A stretch of DNA of 64,000 nt from Desulfobacteraceae bacterium (lineage in GTDB: Bacteria; Desulfobacterota; Desulfobacteria; Desulfobacterales; Desulfosalsimonadaceae): the NCBI GenBank assembly GCA_011390465.1, contig JAABSH010000015.1, positions 1 to 64,000 on the forward strand, written 5' to 3'. Under the pieces are notes generated by a model. That model saw nothing but the letters and a program-made list of their open reading frames with translations, searched no databases and was not told the DNA's origin. Within the stretch, counting starts at the first letter, position 1. Each line of letters begins with the position of its first letter. The position numbers and the translations under genes were made by a program. Shown one piece after another: positions 54,066 through 63,811 of the stretch.

Positions 54066-54854
54066 TTAACAGCCCAATTCCTTTTCAAGAGCCGCAGTAC
54101 CGGATGCACCATTGCGAATGCCGAACCGGGTCAGCGCAAAATCATAGCGCACCGGATCATCCGGTGCCCACCGGCGGAATCCGTCGGTAATCTGGAGTGC
54201 GGTTTTAAGACCAGCCTGCCGGTACCGGGTCAGCCCCAGGGCTGTTGAAATGCGGAACATATGCACATCCAGCGGCACAATCAATTTGCCAGGGGAAATG
54301 GCATTCCACCCGCCAGGGTCCACCGCATCCTGCCGAACCATCCAGCGCAAATACAGATTGAGCCGCTTGCAGGCGCTGCCTTTTTCCGGACACGGCATCA
54401 AATGGCCGGGGCTGCATGCTTCATGGGCCGCATTAATTTTTCCGGCAAAAAGCGTAAGCGCAGGCCATACAGTGGCATGAGATGCCTGGTACCCGCTGAC
54501 AAAACATTGATAAAGAGATTCATATTCAAAAATCACCCGCTGAATTCCCGCCAGCAGCGCGGAAAGATGTGCGCCGGTGGCAAAGCGGTGCACAAAAAAA
54601 TGAAACTGGGTAAAAATCGTTTCTGCCGAAGTATCGCGTAGATACGCATAAGGTGATTTGCCCATCACCTCAAGCACCCGGGACACGCTCACCAGAATCC
54701 GGGCGACTTTTCCGTACGCCAGAGAGGCTGCAATCAGCCCCGCGATTTCCCGGTCCCGGACATCTTCATAGGCATATAAAAATTCCAGCGGGTCGGGATG
54801 CACATATTCCCGCCGGTTATACTGCCCATAGAGGCGGTCCAGTTTTTGTTTCAT
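54066..54854 (-). CDS. TIGR02757-family protein
   Basis: 262 residues of the TIGR02757/DUF2400 family (function unknown; all-helical, possibly HhH-GPD-related). Recognised by HPDPLEFLYAYEDVRDREIAGLIAA at the N terminus, GSACKRLNLYLRWMVR in the middle and FDVHMFRIS-like IVPLDVHMFRISTALGLT further on. No catalytic assignment can be made. Neighbour of a DUF2892 gene on the same strand. Confidence 0.85.
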   Translation of the reverse strand: MKQKLDRLYGQYNRREYVHPDPLEFLYAYEDVRDREIAGLIAASLAYGKVARILVSVSRVLEVMGKSPYAYLRDTSAETIFTQFHFFVHRFATGAHLSALLAGIQRVIFEYESLYQCFVSGYQASHATVWPALTLFAGKINAAHEACSPGHLMPCPEKGSACKRLNLYLRWMVRQDAVDPGGWNAISPGKLIVPLDVHMFRISTALGLTRYRQAGLKTALQITDGFRRWAPDDPVRYDFALTRFGIRNGASGTAALEKELGC

Positions 54855-54873
54855 TTTTATCTTTTTGCTTCAT

Positions 54874-55077
54874 CTAATCAAAAGCGCGTCCTGGTTTTAT
54901 GCCGGTTTTTTTCAAAATCTCCGCCATCAGGCAGAACCCGGTAAAAGACGACTGAAGCATATTGGCCCCGATAAAAGCCGTAAACCACAGCCAGTACCCA
55001 CTGTGCAGCCATGACAGCAAAAGGCTTACAAGTATGAGACTTCCCGCGATCCTGAAAACAAGCTTGTCTATGGTCAT
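54874..55077 (-). CDS. DUF2892-family small membrane protein
   Basis: 67 residues with two transmembrane segments, starting MTIDKLVFRIAG and ending with a CLMAEILKKTGIKP tail, typical of the YgaP-type inner-membrane DUF2892 family often linked to sulfur and redox genes. GGAGGATGA precedes the ATG. It follows the copper ATPase gene in the run. Confidence 0.85.
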   Translation of the reverse strand: MTIDKLVFRIAGSLILVSLLLSWLHSGYWLWFTAFIGANMLQSSFTGFCLMAEILKKTGIKPGRAFD

Positions 55078-55099
55078 TTCATCCTCCGAATTTAGTGTT

Positions 55100-57541
55100 T
55101 TAAAGAATTTTCAGCCGATACAAGAGCAGACTGTTGGTAACCACGGATACACTGCTCATGGACATGGCAAAAGCCGCCAGCATGGGATGCAGCTGCTGCA
55201 GAAACTGGGGCACCCCGTCAAAAGGATACAGAATGCCGGCTGCCACAGGTATCAAAACAATATTGTACCCAAACGCCCAGAACAGGTTCTGGCGAACCGT
55301 TCGCATGGTGGCCCGGCTCAACTGAAGGGCCCGGGGAATTCCCGCCAGGCTGCCGCTGGCCAGAATCACATCCGCGGATTCAATGGCCACATCCGTGCCG
55401 CTGCCAATGGCAAACCCGATGTCTGCGCTGGCAAGGGCCGGGGCATCGTTAATGCCGTCGCCCACCATGCCGACTTTGATATGGGGTTGCTTAAGTCCTG
55501 ACACCTTTGCCGCTTTCTGGTCCGGCAGCACATCGGCCATCACCTGGTCAATGCCGAGTTCCCGGCCGATCACCCGGGCTGCGGTATTATTGTCGCCGGT
55601 CATCATGACCAGATTCAGTCCCTGATTCAAAAGTTCCCGGATGGCGGATTTTGAATCCGGCTTCACGGTATCTGTCACGGAAATCAGCCCCAGCAACCGG
55701 TTTTCCCGGACTACCCCGACCACGGTGCGGGCTTTTTGGCGAATCGCCTCAATCCGGTCTTGCACATCCGTTAAATCGATCTCCAGGGTTTTCAGCCAGT
55801 CCGGCCGGCCGATTTTAATAGCCTCGCGGTTAATTTCAGCTTCAACACCCGAGCCCCCGTGGGAGATAAAATTTTCCACCGCTAAAAATTCCAGGTTGCG
55901 GCCAGCCGCTTCGCTGACAATGGCTTTGCCCACGGGATGTTCGGATTTTGATTCCACAGACGCGGCCACCTGCAGGAGCTCTTTTTCATCGCAATCCGGC
56001 AAAACCGGCAAAATATCATGCACCATGGGTTTGCCAAAGGTGATGGTCCCGGTTTTATCCAGCACAATGGTTCTGAGCTGAGAGGCAATTTCAAGGGATT
56101 CACTGTTTTTAAATAAAATGCCCTGTTCCGCGCCTTTGCCCATGCCCGCCATCATAGCGGTGGGCGTGGCAAGACCCAAAGCGCAGGGACAGGCAATCAC
56201 CAGTACGGCCACCAGCCGCACCATGGCCGGCACAAAATCCCCCCCTGCCACCCACCAGATACAAAATGTAATAAGGGCCACCGCCAGCACCGCCGGCACA
56301 AATACCGCCGCCACGCGGTCTGCCACGGCCTGGATCGGGGCTTTGCTCCCCTGGGCATCGGAAACCAGTTTGATCACCCGGGCAAGGGCCGTGTCCTGGC
56401 CCACCCGGGTGGCGCGCACGGTCAAGACGCCTTCCCGGTTAATGGTACCGCCGGTCACGGCATCCCCTTCCTTTTTATCTACAGGAAAGGGCTCACCGGA
56501 AAACATGGCCTCATCCACAAACGAATGGCCGTCGGTAATCACGCCATCCACCGGAATCTGGCCCCCGGGCCGCACAATGATGATATCATCCACCGCCACC
56601 CGGGACACGGGAATCTCTTTTTCTTCACCCTCTTTGAGGACAGACGCGGTTTCCGGCCGCAGGTTGATAAGGGTTCGGATAGCGCTGCCGGTTTTTCGCT
56701 TGGCCCGGGTTTCCAGGACTTTGCCCAGCTTGATGAGGGTGATGATCACCGCAGAGGTTTCAAAATACACATGGCCGCCCGCTGCCGGGATCACCAACAC
56801 CGCAAGAGAATAAAAATACGCCGCAGACGACCCCATGGCCACCAGCACATCCATGTTGGCGCTCCGGTTTCGGAGACTTTTAAAAGCCCCGACATAATAA
56901 TCCCAGCCCGTGTAAAACTGGACCGGTGTTGCCAGCATCAGAAAAACCCAGTTCATTGCCGGATGCAGGGCCCACCCGCCGAAAAGGCCCATATCCCGGC
57001 TCATGGACAATACAAACAGGGGCAGGGTAAAAATCAGACCTATGAAAAATTTTTGCATCTGATCTTTGATTTCCGCATCCCGGGCCGCGTCCGCGGAATC
57101 TTCAGATGAATCCGCCCCATCCGGTGCAACAGCGCCGTAACCCGCCTTTTCAATAACAGAAACCATCTGATCCGGGCCGGTGATATCGGGCAGGTATTCC
57201 ACGACAGCCCGTTCAACGGCAAAATTCACATCCGCATGGGTCACTCCCGGTATTTTGGTGTTTAAAATCCGTTCAATTGTCGCCGCGCAATTGGCGCAGG
57301 TCATGCCGGAGAGCAGCAGCTCCGTTTTCTGCGTGACCACACCGTATCCGGCTTTTTCAATCTGCCGGACAATATCGTTGATGGATATCTTGTCATCCTC
57401 AAAAGAAAGCGCCGCGGTTTCAGCGGCAAAGTTCACATTGACGTCTGCGGCGCTGTCCAGTTTATTTAATGCCCGTTCGATATTTGCCGCGCAGTTGGCG
57501 CAGGTCATGCCGGTAACGGAAAATTTTATTTGCCGACGCAT
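55100..57541 (-). CDS. copA: Copper-exporting P1B-type ATPase
   Basis: 813 residues: two N-terminal heavy-metal domains (each GMTCANCA), eight membrane helices, actuator, CPC metal motif (ACPCALGLATPTAMM), phosphorylation site DKTGT, and nucleotide domain HP motif (SEHPVG), GDGINDAPAL. Pumps Cu(I) out of the cytoplasm at the cost of ATP. It is preceded 4 bp upstream by a small metallochaperone gene, so the two act together. Confidence 0.95.
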   Translation of the reverse strand: MRRQIKFSVTGMTCANCAANIERALNKLDSAADVNVNFAAETAALSFEDDKISINDIVRQIEKAGYGVVTQKTELLLSGMTCANCAATIERILNTKIPGVTHADVNFAVERAVVEYLPDITGPDQMVSVIEKAGYGAVAPDGADSSEDSADAARDAEIKDQMQKFFIGLIFTLPLFVLSMSRDMGLFGGWALHPAMNWVFLMLATPVQFYTGWDYYVGAFKSLRNRSANMDVLVAMGSSAAYFYSLAVLVIPAAGGHVYFETSAVIITLIKLGKVLETRAKRKTGSAIRTLINLRPETASVLKEGEEKEIPVSRVAVDDIIIVRPGGQIPVDGVITDGHSFVDEAMFSGEPFPVDKKEGDAVTGGTINREGVLTVRATRVGQDTALARVIKLVSDAQGSKAPIQAVADRVAAVFVPAVLAVALITFCIWWVAGGDFVPAMVRLVAVLVIACPCALGLATPTAMMAGMGKGAEQGILFKNSESLEIASQLRTIVLDKTGTITFGKPMVHDILPVLPDCDEKELLQVAASVESKSEHPVGKAIVSEAAGRNLEFLAVENFISHGGSGVEAEINREAIKIGRPDWLKTLEIDLTDVQDRIEAIRQKARTVVGVVRENRLLGLISVTDTVKPDSKSAIRELLNQGLNLVMMTGDNNTAARVIGRELGIDQVMADVLPDQKAAKVSGLKQPHIKVGMVGDGINDAPALASADIGFAIGSGTDVAIESADVILASGSLAGIPRALQLSRATMRTVRQNLFWAFGYNIVLIPVAAGILYPFDGVPQFLQQLHPMLAAFAMSMSSVSVVTNSLLLYRLKIL

Positions 57542-57545
57542 AATT

Positions 57546-57746
57546 TTATGCCGCCGGATAATTAATGGATGCCAGCCGGTTCCGGATGTCTTTTTCCGTC
57601 AATGGGTCATTCCATTCAACTGTGATGGTTTTTTCATCCGGGTTGCCGTCAACCCCTGTTACCGCATCCAGTTCAGACAATTCATTTTTAATGCTGAGCA
57701 CGCAGTGGCCGCAGGAAATATCGGGAACAAGAAATGTTTTTTTCAT
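57546..57746 (-). CDS. CopZ-like heavy-metal chaperone
   Basis: 66 residues, one HMA domain with CGHC metal site after the VPDIS strand. Delivers Cu(I) to the ATPase downstream. GGAGGCAAAAAA precedes the ATG. Confidence 0.9.
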   Translation of the reverse strand: MKKTFLVPDISCGHCVLSIKNELSELDAVTGVDGNPDEKTITVEWNDPLTEKDIRNRLASINYPAA

Positions 57747-57793
57747 TTTTTTGCCTCCTGTTTTTTGCCTTTTGGACTATGGTGAATGTCCGG

Positions 57794-58693
57794 TCAACCG
57801 ATGGACGCGTGCAACGCCCCAGCCAGTTCCGGATAGTTAAAATGATACCCGGCAGATGTCAGCCGGGCCGGCACGGCCCGCTGGCTGTTTAATACAAGAT
57901 CCCCCAGTTCCCCGGCAGTCAGGCGCAGGGCAAAGGCCGGCACCCGGAAAAAGGCCGGACGGTTCAATGCCCGGGCCAGGGTTTTTGTAAATTCCGCGTT
58001 TCGCACGGAATGCGGCGCGCACAGGTTTACCGGCCCTTCAATATCCGCATTTTCAATTAAAAAATAAATCGCCTGCACCAGATCGTCAAGATGGACCCAG
58101 GGAAACCACTGCTGTCCGTCTCCCAGCGGACCGCCCACAAACAAGCGAAAAGCGGGAATCATTTTTGCCAGGGCACCGCCGCCAGGGCCTAAAATAATAC
58201 CGAACCGGGGGCAGACCACCCGGGCGGATTTTTCCCGGGCCGCCAGGGCTTCCTTTTCCCAGTCCACGCACACCCGGGCCAGAAAATCCGTGCCCGGCCC
58301 GTGGTCTTCTTCCAGCACCGCGTCACCGCAATCCCCGTAATAACCGGCTGCCGACGTGCTGATAAGCGTCACCGGCCGGTTGCCGGAAATTGCACTTACA
58401 ATATTGCGGGTGGTCAGAATCCGGGTGTCATAAATCAGGTCTTTGTATTTTTGATTCCACCGGTGAAAAATATTTTTACCGGTGAGATTGACAATGGCGT
58501 CCGCCCGGGCAATGGTTTTCTGCCAGTCGCCTGGCTGGGTGGTATCGGCCTGAACAAACTGAACGGAAAATCCATCCAAAGACACGGACGGCGGCGCCAT
58601 GTCCACGGCACTGACATCATGGCCTTTTTCCAGTAAATACGGAATAAGGGTGGTTCCCGCAAAACCGGAACTGCCGGTAATCGCAATGTGCAT
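57794..58693 (-). CDS. TIGR01777-family NAD-dependent epimerase/SDR protein
   Basis: 299 residues from the ATG at 58693, which has GGAGGTG close upstream. Rossmann motif GSSGFAGTTLIPYLLEKGH at the N terminus and a C-terminal DUF1731 domain (NSQRAVPARLTSAGYHFNYPEL). This is the YfcH/TIGR01777 family of unknown reaction. The start of the 2-oxoacid oxidoreductase beta gene is upstream. Confidence 0.88.
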   Translation of the reverse strand: MHIAITGSSGFAGTTLIPYLLEKGHDVSAVDMAPPSVSLDGFSVQFVQADTTQPGDWQKTIARADAIVNLTGKNIFHRWNQKYKDLIYDTRILTTRNIVSAISGNRPVTLISTSAAGYYGDCGDAVLEEDHGPGTDFLARVCVDWEKEALAAREKSARVVCPRFGIILGPGGGALAKMIPAFRLFVGGPLGDGQQWFPWVHLDDLVQAIYFLIENADIEGPVNLCAPHSVRNAEFTKTLARALNRPAFFRVPAFALRLTAGELGDLVLNSQRAVPARLTSAGYHFNYPELAGALHASIG

Positions 58694-58716
58694 TATCACC
58701 TCCAAAAATTGTTGGT

Positions 58717-59571
58717 TTACGCATTTTCAATAACCGCCTGAACCGCATCTTTTTCATAGGAAAAATCAATCAGCGCCCCGTCCGCCAGATGATCAATGCG
58801 ATCCGTGTAAGAAGGCGATGCTTTCTCATACAACACACCGATGGGTATCCGGTCCCCCCATTTCCGGGCCATGGAAATCGCGGCTTCAAGATCAACGGGG
58901 TCATACCCCTCTTCCGCAAGATCATAAATTCTTTTTTTGTACCACGCAAAAGAATTGACCGAATTAAAAGACACGCAGGGCTGCATGATGTCGATGATGG
59001 AAAATCCCTTGTGGCTGACCGCTTTTTGGATCAACCCGCTCAAATGCTCGGTGCTGCCGGAAAATCCCCGTGCCACAAAGCCCGCACCCAGGGCAAGGGC
59101 CACGGCCAGGGGATTAAACGAATCCGCAATCACGCCATGGGGCTGCATTTTGGTTTTAAATCCCATATCCGACGTGGGGGATGCCTGGCCTTTGGTGAGG
59201 CCATACACCTTGTTGTTGTGAACCAGAAGCGTGATATCAATGTTCCGCCGGATGGCGCTCATAAAATGGTTGCCGCCTTCGCCGTAGCAGTCCCCGTCGC
59301 CTGAGCTGACCACCACCGTAAGCTTGTGATTGGCGATTTTTGCTCCGGTGGCCACCGGCAGTGCCCGACCGTGGAGCCCGTGGAAAAAATTGCACCGCAA
59401 AAAATGCGGGGTTTTGCCGGCCTGACCAATGCCGGAGACAACCAGCAGTTTTTCCGGGGCCAGATCCATTGCGGCAAAGGCGTCTTTCATGGCATCCAGG
59501 ATTTGAAAATTGCCGCATCCCGGGCACCATTTGTTTTCAAAATCACAAAAAAAACTTTCTTTTGTCAGCAT
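58717..59571 (-). CDS. korB: 2-oxoacid:ferredoxin oxidoreductase, beta subunit
   Basis: 284 residues: CPGCGNF for the cluster/thiamine region and GDGDCYGEGGNHF for Mg-TPP. Cleaves a 2-oxoacid with CoA and reduces ferredoxin, together with the alpha subunit upstream. No ferredoxin subunit is coded here, so an external one must serve. Which 2-oxoacid (2-oxoglutarate or branched) is not shown; the kor name is by resemblance. Confidence 0.88.
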   Translation of the reverse strand: MLTKESFFCDFENKWCPGCGNFQILDAMKDAFAAMDLAPEKLLVVSGIGQAGKTPHFLRCNFFHGLHGRALPVATGAKIANHKLTVVVSSGDGDCYGEGGNHFMSAIRRNIDITLLVHNNKVYGLTKGQASPTSDMGFKTKMQPHGVIADSFNPLAVALALGAGFVARGFSGSTEHLSGLIQKAVSHKGFSIIDIMQPCVSFNSVNSFAWYKKRIYDLAEEGYDPVDLEAAISMARKWGDRIPIGVLYEKASPSYTDRIDHLADGALIDFSYEKDAVQAVIENA

Positions 59572-59598
59572 GGGTTCGCCTCTATAAAAATGTTTACA

Positions 59599-61296
59599 TC
59601 ACATAAGATTGTTAATTTTATCCATAACGTCCCTGGGCAACAGGGGCCGGCCGTCGTATTTTAAAATAGCGCCGCTGCAGGTGATACCGGCCTCCTGAAG
59701 GAGGAGTCGTTTAAACTGGGCCGTGGAATTGAGTTCCACGGTAACGCACGTTCGGGCCTTTGCCAAAAGTTTCCGCACCTTTTCCACGGGAAACGGCCAG
59801 ATATGGGAAAAGGCGAGGCATCCCACATTGATATCTTTTTTTCTCAACAGATCCACAGCTTCTTTGACAGCGCCCGCACTGCTGCCCCAGCACAGGAGCA
59901 GAAAATCCGCATCTTCAAAATATCCCTCGGGACCGTCCAATTCCGCTGTCATGGCCGCGAGTTTTGTGTTCCGCTTGTCCACCATCCGGGTGCGATTGGC
60001 TTTGTCTTCACTGATATGCCCGTCTTCCAGGTGCTCGTTGCCGCTGGAGGCCACAATCGCTTTTCCCCGGCAGGGAAGCGCCCGGGGGGAAACCCCGGTG
60101 TCGGTTACCGCAAACCGGAGATAGTTTTCCGGATCTTCCAGGTCTTTGTCAGTGGCGATAAACCGGGTGACCTGGTTTGGTGCTTCGAATTTTTCCCGGG
60201 TTAAAAACACCGAGTCATTTAAAAACTGGTCGGTCAGGATAATGGCCGGCACCTGATATTTTTCCGCAAGCGCAAAGGCCTGGATGGTGAGAAAAAAGGC
60301 GTCCTCCACGTTTCGGGGCGCAAACACAAACCGGGGAAATTCATCCTGGGACGCGTTGATCACAAAAAGGAGATCCCCCTGGGCCGTCCGGGTGGGAAGG
60401 CCCGTGGCCGGGCCGGGCCGCTGGGCATTGACAATAACAATGGGGATTTCCGCGATCCCGGCAAGTCCCAGGCCTTCGGTCATGAGACAGAACCCGCCCC
60501 CGGATGTGGAGGTCATGGCCCGCACACCGGCAAAAGACGCGCCGATAATCATGTTCACCGCCGCGATTTCATCTTCTGCCTGCTCCACCACAAAGGGGAT
60601 TTTTTCCGTCATGGCAGTAAGGTTGCGGATAATCCCGGTGGCCGGAGACATGGGATAAAAAGCCGCAAACCGGCAGTCTGCTGCCAGCGCGCCCAGGGCA
60701 ATGGCTTTGGAACCATTCATGAGCATTCCTTTTTCCGGGGTTTTTCCCCAGTCAAAAGCCCATTTAAAACGGGTTTCGGACACGGCCGCATACCCGAGTT
60801 CCGCGGCTTTTATGTTTTTTTCCAGAACCGAGGCCCCTTTGTTTCCGAACCGGCCGGCCAAAATCTCCTTTAAAATATCAAAGGGCGCTCCCAAAAGGGC
60901 CAGACAACTGCCTGCGGCCACAGTGTTTGCGGTGATTTTCCCGCCGGCCTGGTCTGCCAGATCTTCAAATGGCACCGGCACCAGCGGCTTTTTTGCTTCT
61001 TCAAAAGATTCCCTGCTCAAAATAAGACCGCCGTCAGGTATTTTGTCCTGATGCAGCAGCACAGTTCTGCGGTCCAGGGCAATCAGAAGATGAACCGCGT
61101 TTCTGGGAGAAAAAATTTCATGGTCGCTCACGCGGATCTGAACAAAACTGTGGCCCCCCCGGATGCGGGATTCAAAATCATTAATGGCCATCACATACAG
61201 GCCCGCTTTCTGGCAGACCTGAGCCAGAAGATCGCCCACCGTCTGAATCCCCTGCCCGGCTTCACCCCCGATGGTGACCGTAATATCAACAGACAT
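59599..61296 (-). CDS. korA: 2-oxoacid:acceptor oxidoreductase, fused gamma-alpha subunit
   Basis: 565 residues from the ATG at 61296 (AAGGAG upstream). Residues 1-185 are the gamma domain (GGEAGQGIQTVGDLLA, RIRGGHSF), the rest is the alpha pyrimidine domain and C-terminal domain (GNEHLEDGHISED, LPRDVMDKINNL). Pairs with korB 27 bp downstream. Central to anaerobic carbon metabolism, for example the reductive TCA or amino acid oxidation. Confidence 0.9.
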   Translation of the reverse strand: MSVDITVTIGGEAGQGIQTVGDLLAQVCQKAGLYVMAINDFESRIRGGHSFVQIRVSDHEIFSPRNAVHLLIALDRRTVLLHQDKIPDGGLILSRESFEEAKKPLVPVPFEDLADQAGGKITANTVAAGSCLALLGAPFDILKEILAGRFGNKGASVLEKNIKAAELGYAAVSETRFKWAFDWGKTPEKGMLMNGSKAIALGALAADCRFAAFYPMSPATGIIRNLTAMTEKIPFVVEQAEDEIAAVNMIIGASFAGVRAMTSTSGGGFCLMTEGLGLAGIAEIPIVIVNAQRPGPATGLPTRTAQGDLLFVINASQDEFPRFVFAPRNVEDAFFLTIQAFALAEKYQVPAIILTDQFLNDSVFLTREKFEAPNQVTRFIATDKDLEDPENYLRFAVTDTGVSPRALPCRGKAIVASSGNEHLEDGHISEDKANRTRMVDKRNTKLAAMTAELDGPEGYFEDADFLLLCWGSSAGAVKEAVDLLRKKDINVGCLAFSHIWPFPVEKVRKLLAKARTCVTVELNSTAQFKRLLLQEAGITCSGAILKYDGRPLLPRDVMDKINNLM

Positions 61297-61357
61297 CACT
61301 GTTTCTCCTTCCCTTTCGGTTTGTTGCAAATCCTAAAATCGATGCAACCGTAAAACA

Positions 61358-61963
61358 TCAAATTCTTCCGCTGGTACCATCATCACACGGCCCCTCGTCC
61401 TCGGCCGGGCGGGAATGCTCCGGCGTGGATGTGGTGGTGCAGAATTCAAGATCTCCCGCGTCCCTGCCAAGAAGCTTCAGCACGGACGCGTAATCCGGTT
61501 CCTCGGCAATCTCGGGAACCAGCTGCGTGTAAACCACCCGGCTGTTTTCATCCACCACCACCACCGCTCTTGCAAAAAGACCGGCCAGCGGCCCATCTGT
61601 CATGCGAACCCCATAGTGCTGCCCGAATTCCGAATCTCTGAGTTCAGACAGGGAAATAACGTTTTTAATATCCTGCTCGGCGTTAAACCGGGCATGGGCA
61701 AAAGGAAGATCCCTTGAAATACACAAAACCTCCGTGTTTTCAAATTTTGCCACTTCAGTGTTGAAACGTTTCACGGATGCCGAACAAACCGGGGTTTCAA
61801 TGCTTGGAAAAATATTGAGAACCACCCGTTTGCCGTTGAAATCCGACAGACGTATATCTGACAGATCGGTTTTTGTGAGCGTAAAATCAGGCGCCGCGTC
61901 TCCCACAGCGGGCAATTCTCCAATGATATTGACTGGATTGTCTTTAAACGTCACGTTGGCCAT
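61358..61963 (-). CDS. tpx: Thiol peroxidase (Tpx-like), resolving cysteine lost
   Basis: 201 residues of the Tpx peroxiredoxin family. Peroxidatic Cys60 in ETPVCSASV is present. The resolving cysteine (E. coli Cys95, in RFC) is replaced by Asn94 (RFN). Cys81 matches E. coli Cys82. The C terminus extends about 30 residues past the family end and holds two cysteines, Cys175 and Cys193. It may use these tail cysteines or work as 1-Cys. GGAGAGACATC precedes the ATG, which is chosen over an upstream frame to 62047. Confidence 0.88.
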   Translation of the reverse strand: MANVTFKDNPVNIIGELPAVGDAAPDFTLTKTDLSDIRLSDFNGKRVVLNIFPSIETPVCSASVKRFNTEVAKFENTEVLCISRDLPFAHARFNAEQDIKNVISLSELRDSEFGQHYGVRMTDGPLAGLFARAVVVVDENSRVVYTQLVPEIAEEPDYASVLKLLGRDAGDLEFCTTTSTPEHSRPAEDEGPCDDGTSGRI

Positions 61964-62100
61964 GATGTCTCTCCTTTCGTTTGCGGGTTTTACTCCCGGC
62001 AGGTTGTCCTTTGCGATCATTTTGAGATTAGAGGACAGTCCCACCAACTTCCCTGGTGCTTTTGTAAGATATTTGCCAAAGGCGAAAAAAATTTAAATGC

Positions 62101-63792
62101 CTATTCCGCACGCCAGAGCTGAGTTGCCGGGGATTCCGCCATGATTTTGCTTTTGGCTCCCAAAAATGTTTTGTACCCCCCGCTCAGATTTCTTGCGTTA
62201 AACCCCTTCTGAGACAAAACGCGGTAGCCCACGTATCCGCGCAAGCCAATGGCGCAAAACAAAATATAGCGTTTTTCCGGATCCAGTTCGCTCAGCCGCT
62301 CTCTCAGCTCAGACAGGGGAATATGCAGTGCGCCGCTGATTTTTCCGGCTTCCGCCAGTTCATCGGCGTTGCGGAGATCAATCAACACATCGGTTTCCGG
62401 ATCCATATCGATCATTTCATTCCAGTTGATGTTTTTCACATCCCCTTTCAGAATATTGGCGGCCACAAAACCGGCAATGTTCACCGGATCTTTTGCCGAG
62501 GAATACGGGGGCGCATAGGCCAGTTCCAGTTCTTCCAGATCATAGACGGTCATATTGCCGTGAATTGCGGTGGAAATCACATCAATACGCTTGTCCACCC
62601 CTTCTTTCCCGATAATCTGGGCGCCCAGGACCTTGCCGCTGCTGGGGGAGAAGAACAGTTTAATGGCCATCATTTCGGCCCCGGGATAGTAAGACGCATG
62701 GGATCCGGAATGGGTGTAGCTTGCAAGATACGGAATATCATTGGCCTTGAGAAAATTTTCACTGGCACCGGTGGACGCCACGCTCATGTCAAACATCTGG
62801 ACCACGGACGTGCCCATGGTCCCCCGAAAAATGCTTCGCCGGCCCATGACATTGTCCGCGGCAATCCGTCCCTGCTTGTTGGCCGGCCCGGCCAGGGCGG
62901 TCATGGTGGTCATGCCGGTAACATAATCCGTCACCTCCACGGCATCCCCCACCGCGTAAATATCAAAATCAGAGGTCTGCATGGTGGCGCTGACCTTGAT
63001 GCCGCCCCGCCGGCCGATGTCAAGACCGGCTTCCCGGGCCAGCCGGTTTTCGGGCTTTACGCCGATCGACAAAATCGCCATGTCGCAGGTAAGGGTTTTG
63101 CCGTTTTCCGTCTCCAGCACAAGGGCTTCACCCTCTTTGGAAAATGACTGGATGCCGTCGCCCAGCACACAATCCACGCCTTTTTCCTTGAGATGGGCGG
63201 ACATGAAACTGGCCATTTCAAAATCAAGCAGCGGCATGACCTGTTCCAGTTTTTCCACAATAGTGGTTTTCACCCCGCGAATGGCCAGATTTTCCGCCAT
63301 TTCAAGGCCGATAAACCCGCCGCCCACAATTACGGCGGACTGCGGCTTTTTTTCATCCACAAATTTCTTGATCCGTTCGGAATCCGGAATGTTTCTCAGA
63401 TTAAAAACAGTATCCAGATCTATGCCCTTAATAGGCGGCTTAAAGGGCTCCGCGCCCGGCGACAGAATAATTTTATCATAGGATTCCCGGTAGGTTTCAC
63501 CGGTCTGTAAATTTTTAACCCGCACCTGCCGCCGCGGGCGGTCAATTTCAGTGACTTCGGAAAAAATCCGGATATCAATGGCATAGCGTTTTTTAAAATC
63601 TTCCACTGTTGTCACAAGCAGGCTGTCCCGCTCTTTGATCACATCCCCGATATAATACGGAAGACCGCAGTTGGCAAAAGAGATAAATTCGCCCCGCTCA
63701 AACAAAATGATTTCCGCTTCTTCATTGAGTCTTCTGGCCCTGGCAGCCGCGGTGGCCCCTCCGGCAACACCGCCGATAATCAACAGTTTCAT
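62101..63792 (-). CDS. CoA-disulfide/persulfide reductase with rhodanese domain
   Basis: 563 residues: FAD/NAD(P)H pyridine nucleotide-disulfide domains with IGGVAGGATAAARARRL, active-site Cys in SFANCGLPYYIG (near residue 43), and AVIVGGGFIGLEMAE; then a rhodanese domain (about 455-550) with active-site Cys in FCAIGLRG. This architecture matches CoA-disulfide reductases acting as NAD(P)H-dependent persulfide or polysulfide reductases. Likely role: handling CoA persulfide and sulfane sulfur in the cytoplasm. Start follows GGGAGGACAGTAA. Confidence 0.9.
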   Translation of the reverse strand: MKLLIIGGVAGGATAAARARRLNEEAEIILFERGEFISFANCGLPYYIGDVIKERDSLLVTTVEDFKKRYAIDIRIFSEVTEIDRPRRQVRVKNLQTGETYRESYDKIILSPGAEPFKPPIKGIDLDTVFNLRNIPDSERIKKFVDEKKPQSAVIVGGGFIGLEMAENLAIRGVKTTIVEKLEQVMPLLDFEMASFMSAHLKEKGVDCVLGDGIQSFSKEGEALVLETENGKTLTCDMAILSIGVKPENRLAREAGLDIGRRGGIKVSATMQTSDFDIYAVGDAVEVTDYVTGMTTMTALAGPANKQGRIAADNVMGRRSIFRGTMGTSVVQMFDMSVASTGASENFLKANDIPYLASYTHSGSHASYYPGAEMMAIKLFFSPSSGKVLGAQIIGKEGVDKRIDVISTAIHGNMTVYDLEELELAYAPPYSSAKDPVNIAGFVAANILKGDVKNINWNEMIDMDPETDVLIDLRNADELAEAGKISGALHIPLSELRERLSELDPEKRYILFCAIGLRGYVGYRVLSQKGFNARNLSGGYKTFLGAKSKIMAESPATQLWRAE

Positions 63793-63811
63793 TTACTGTC
63801 CTCCCTGTAGG

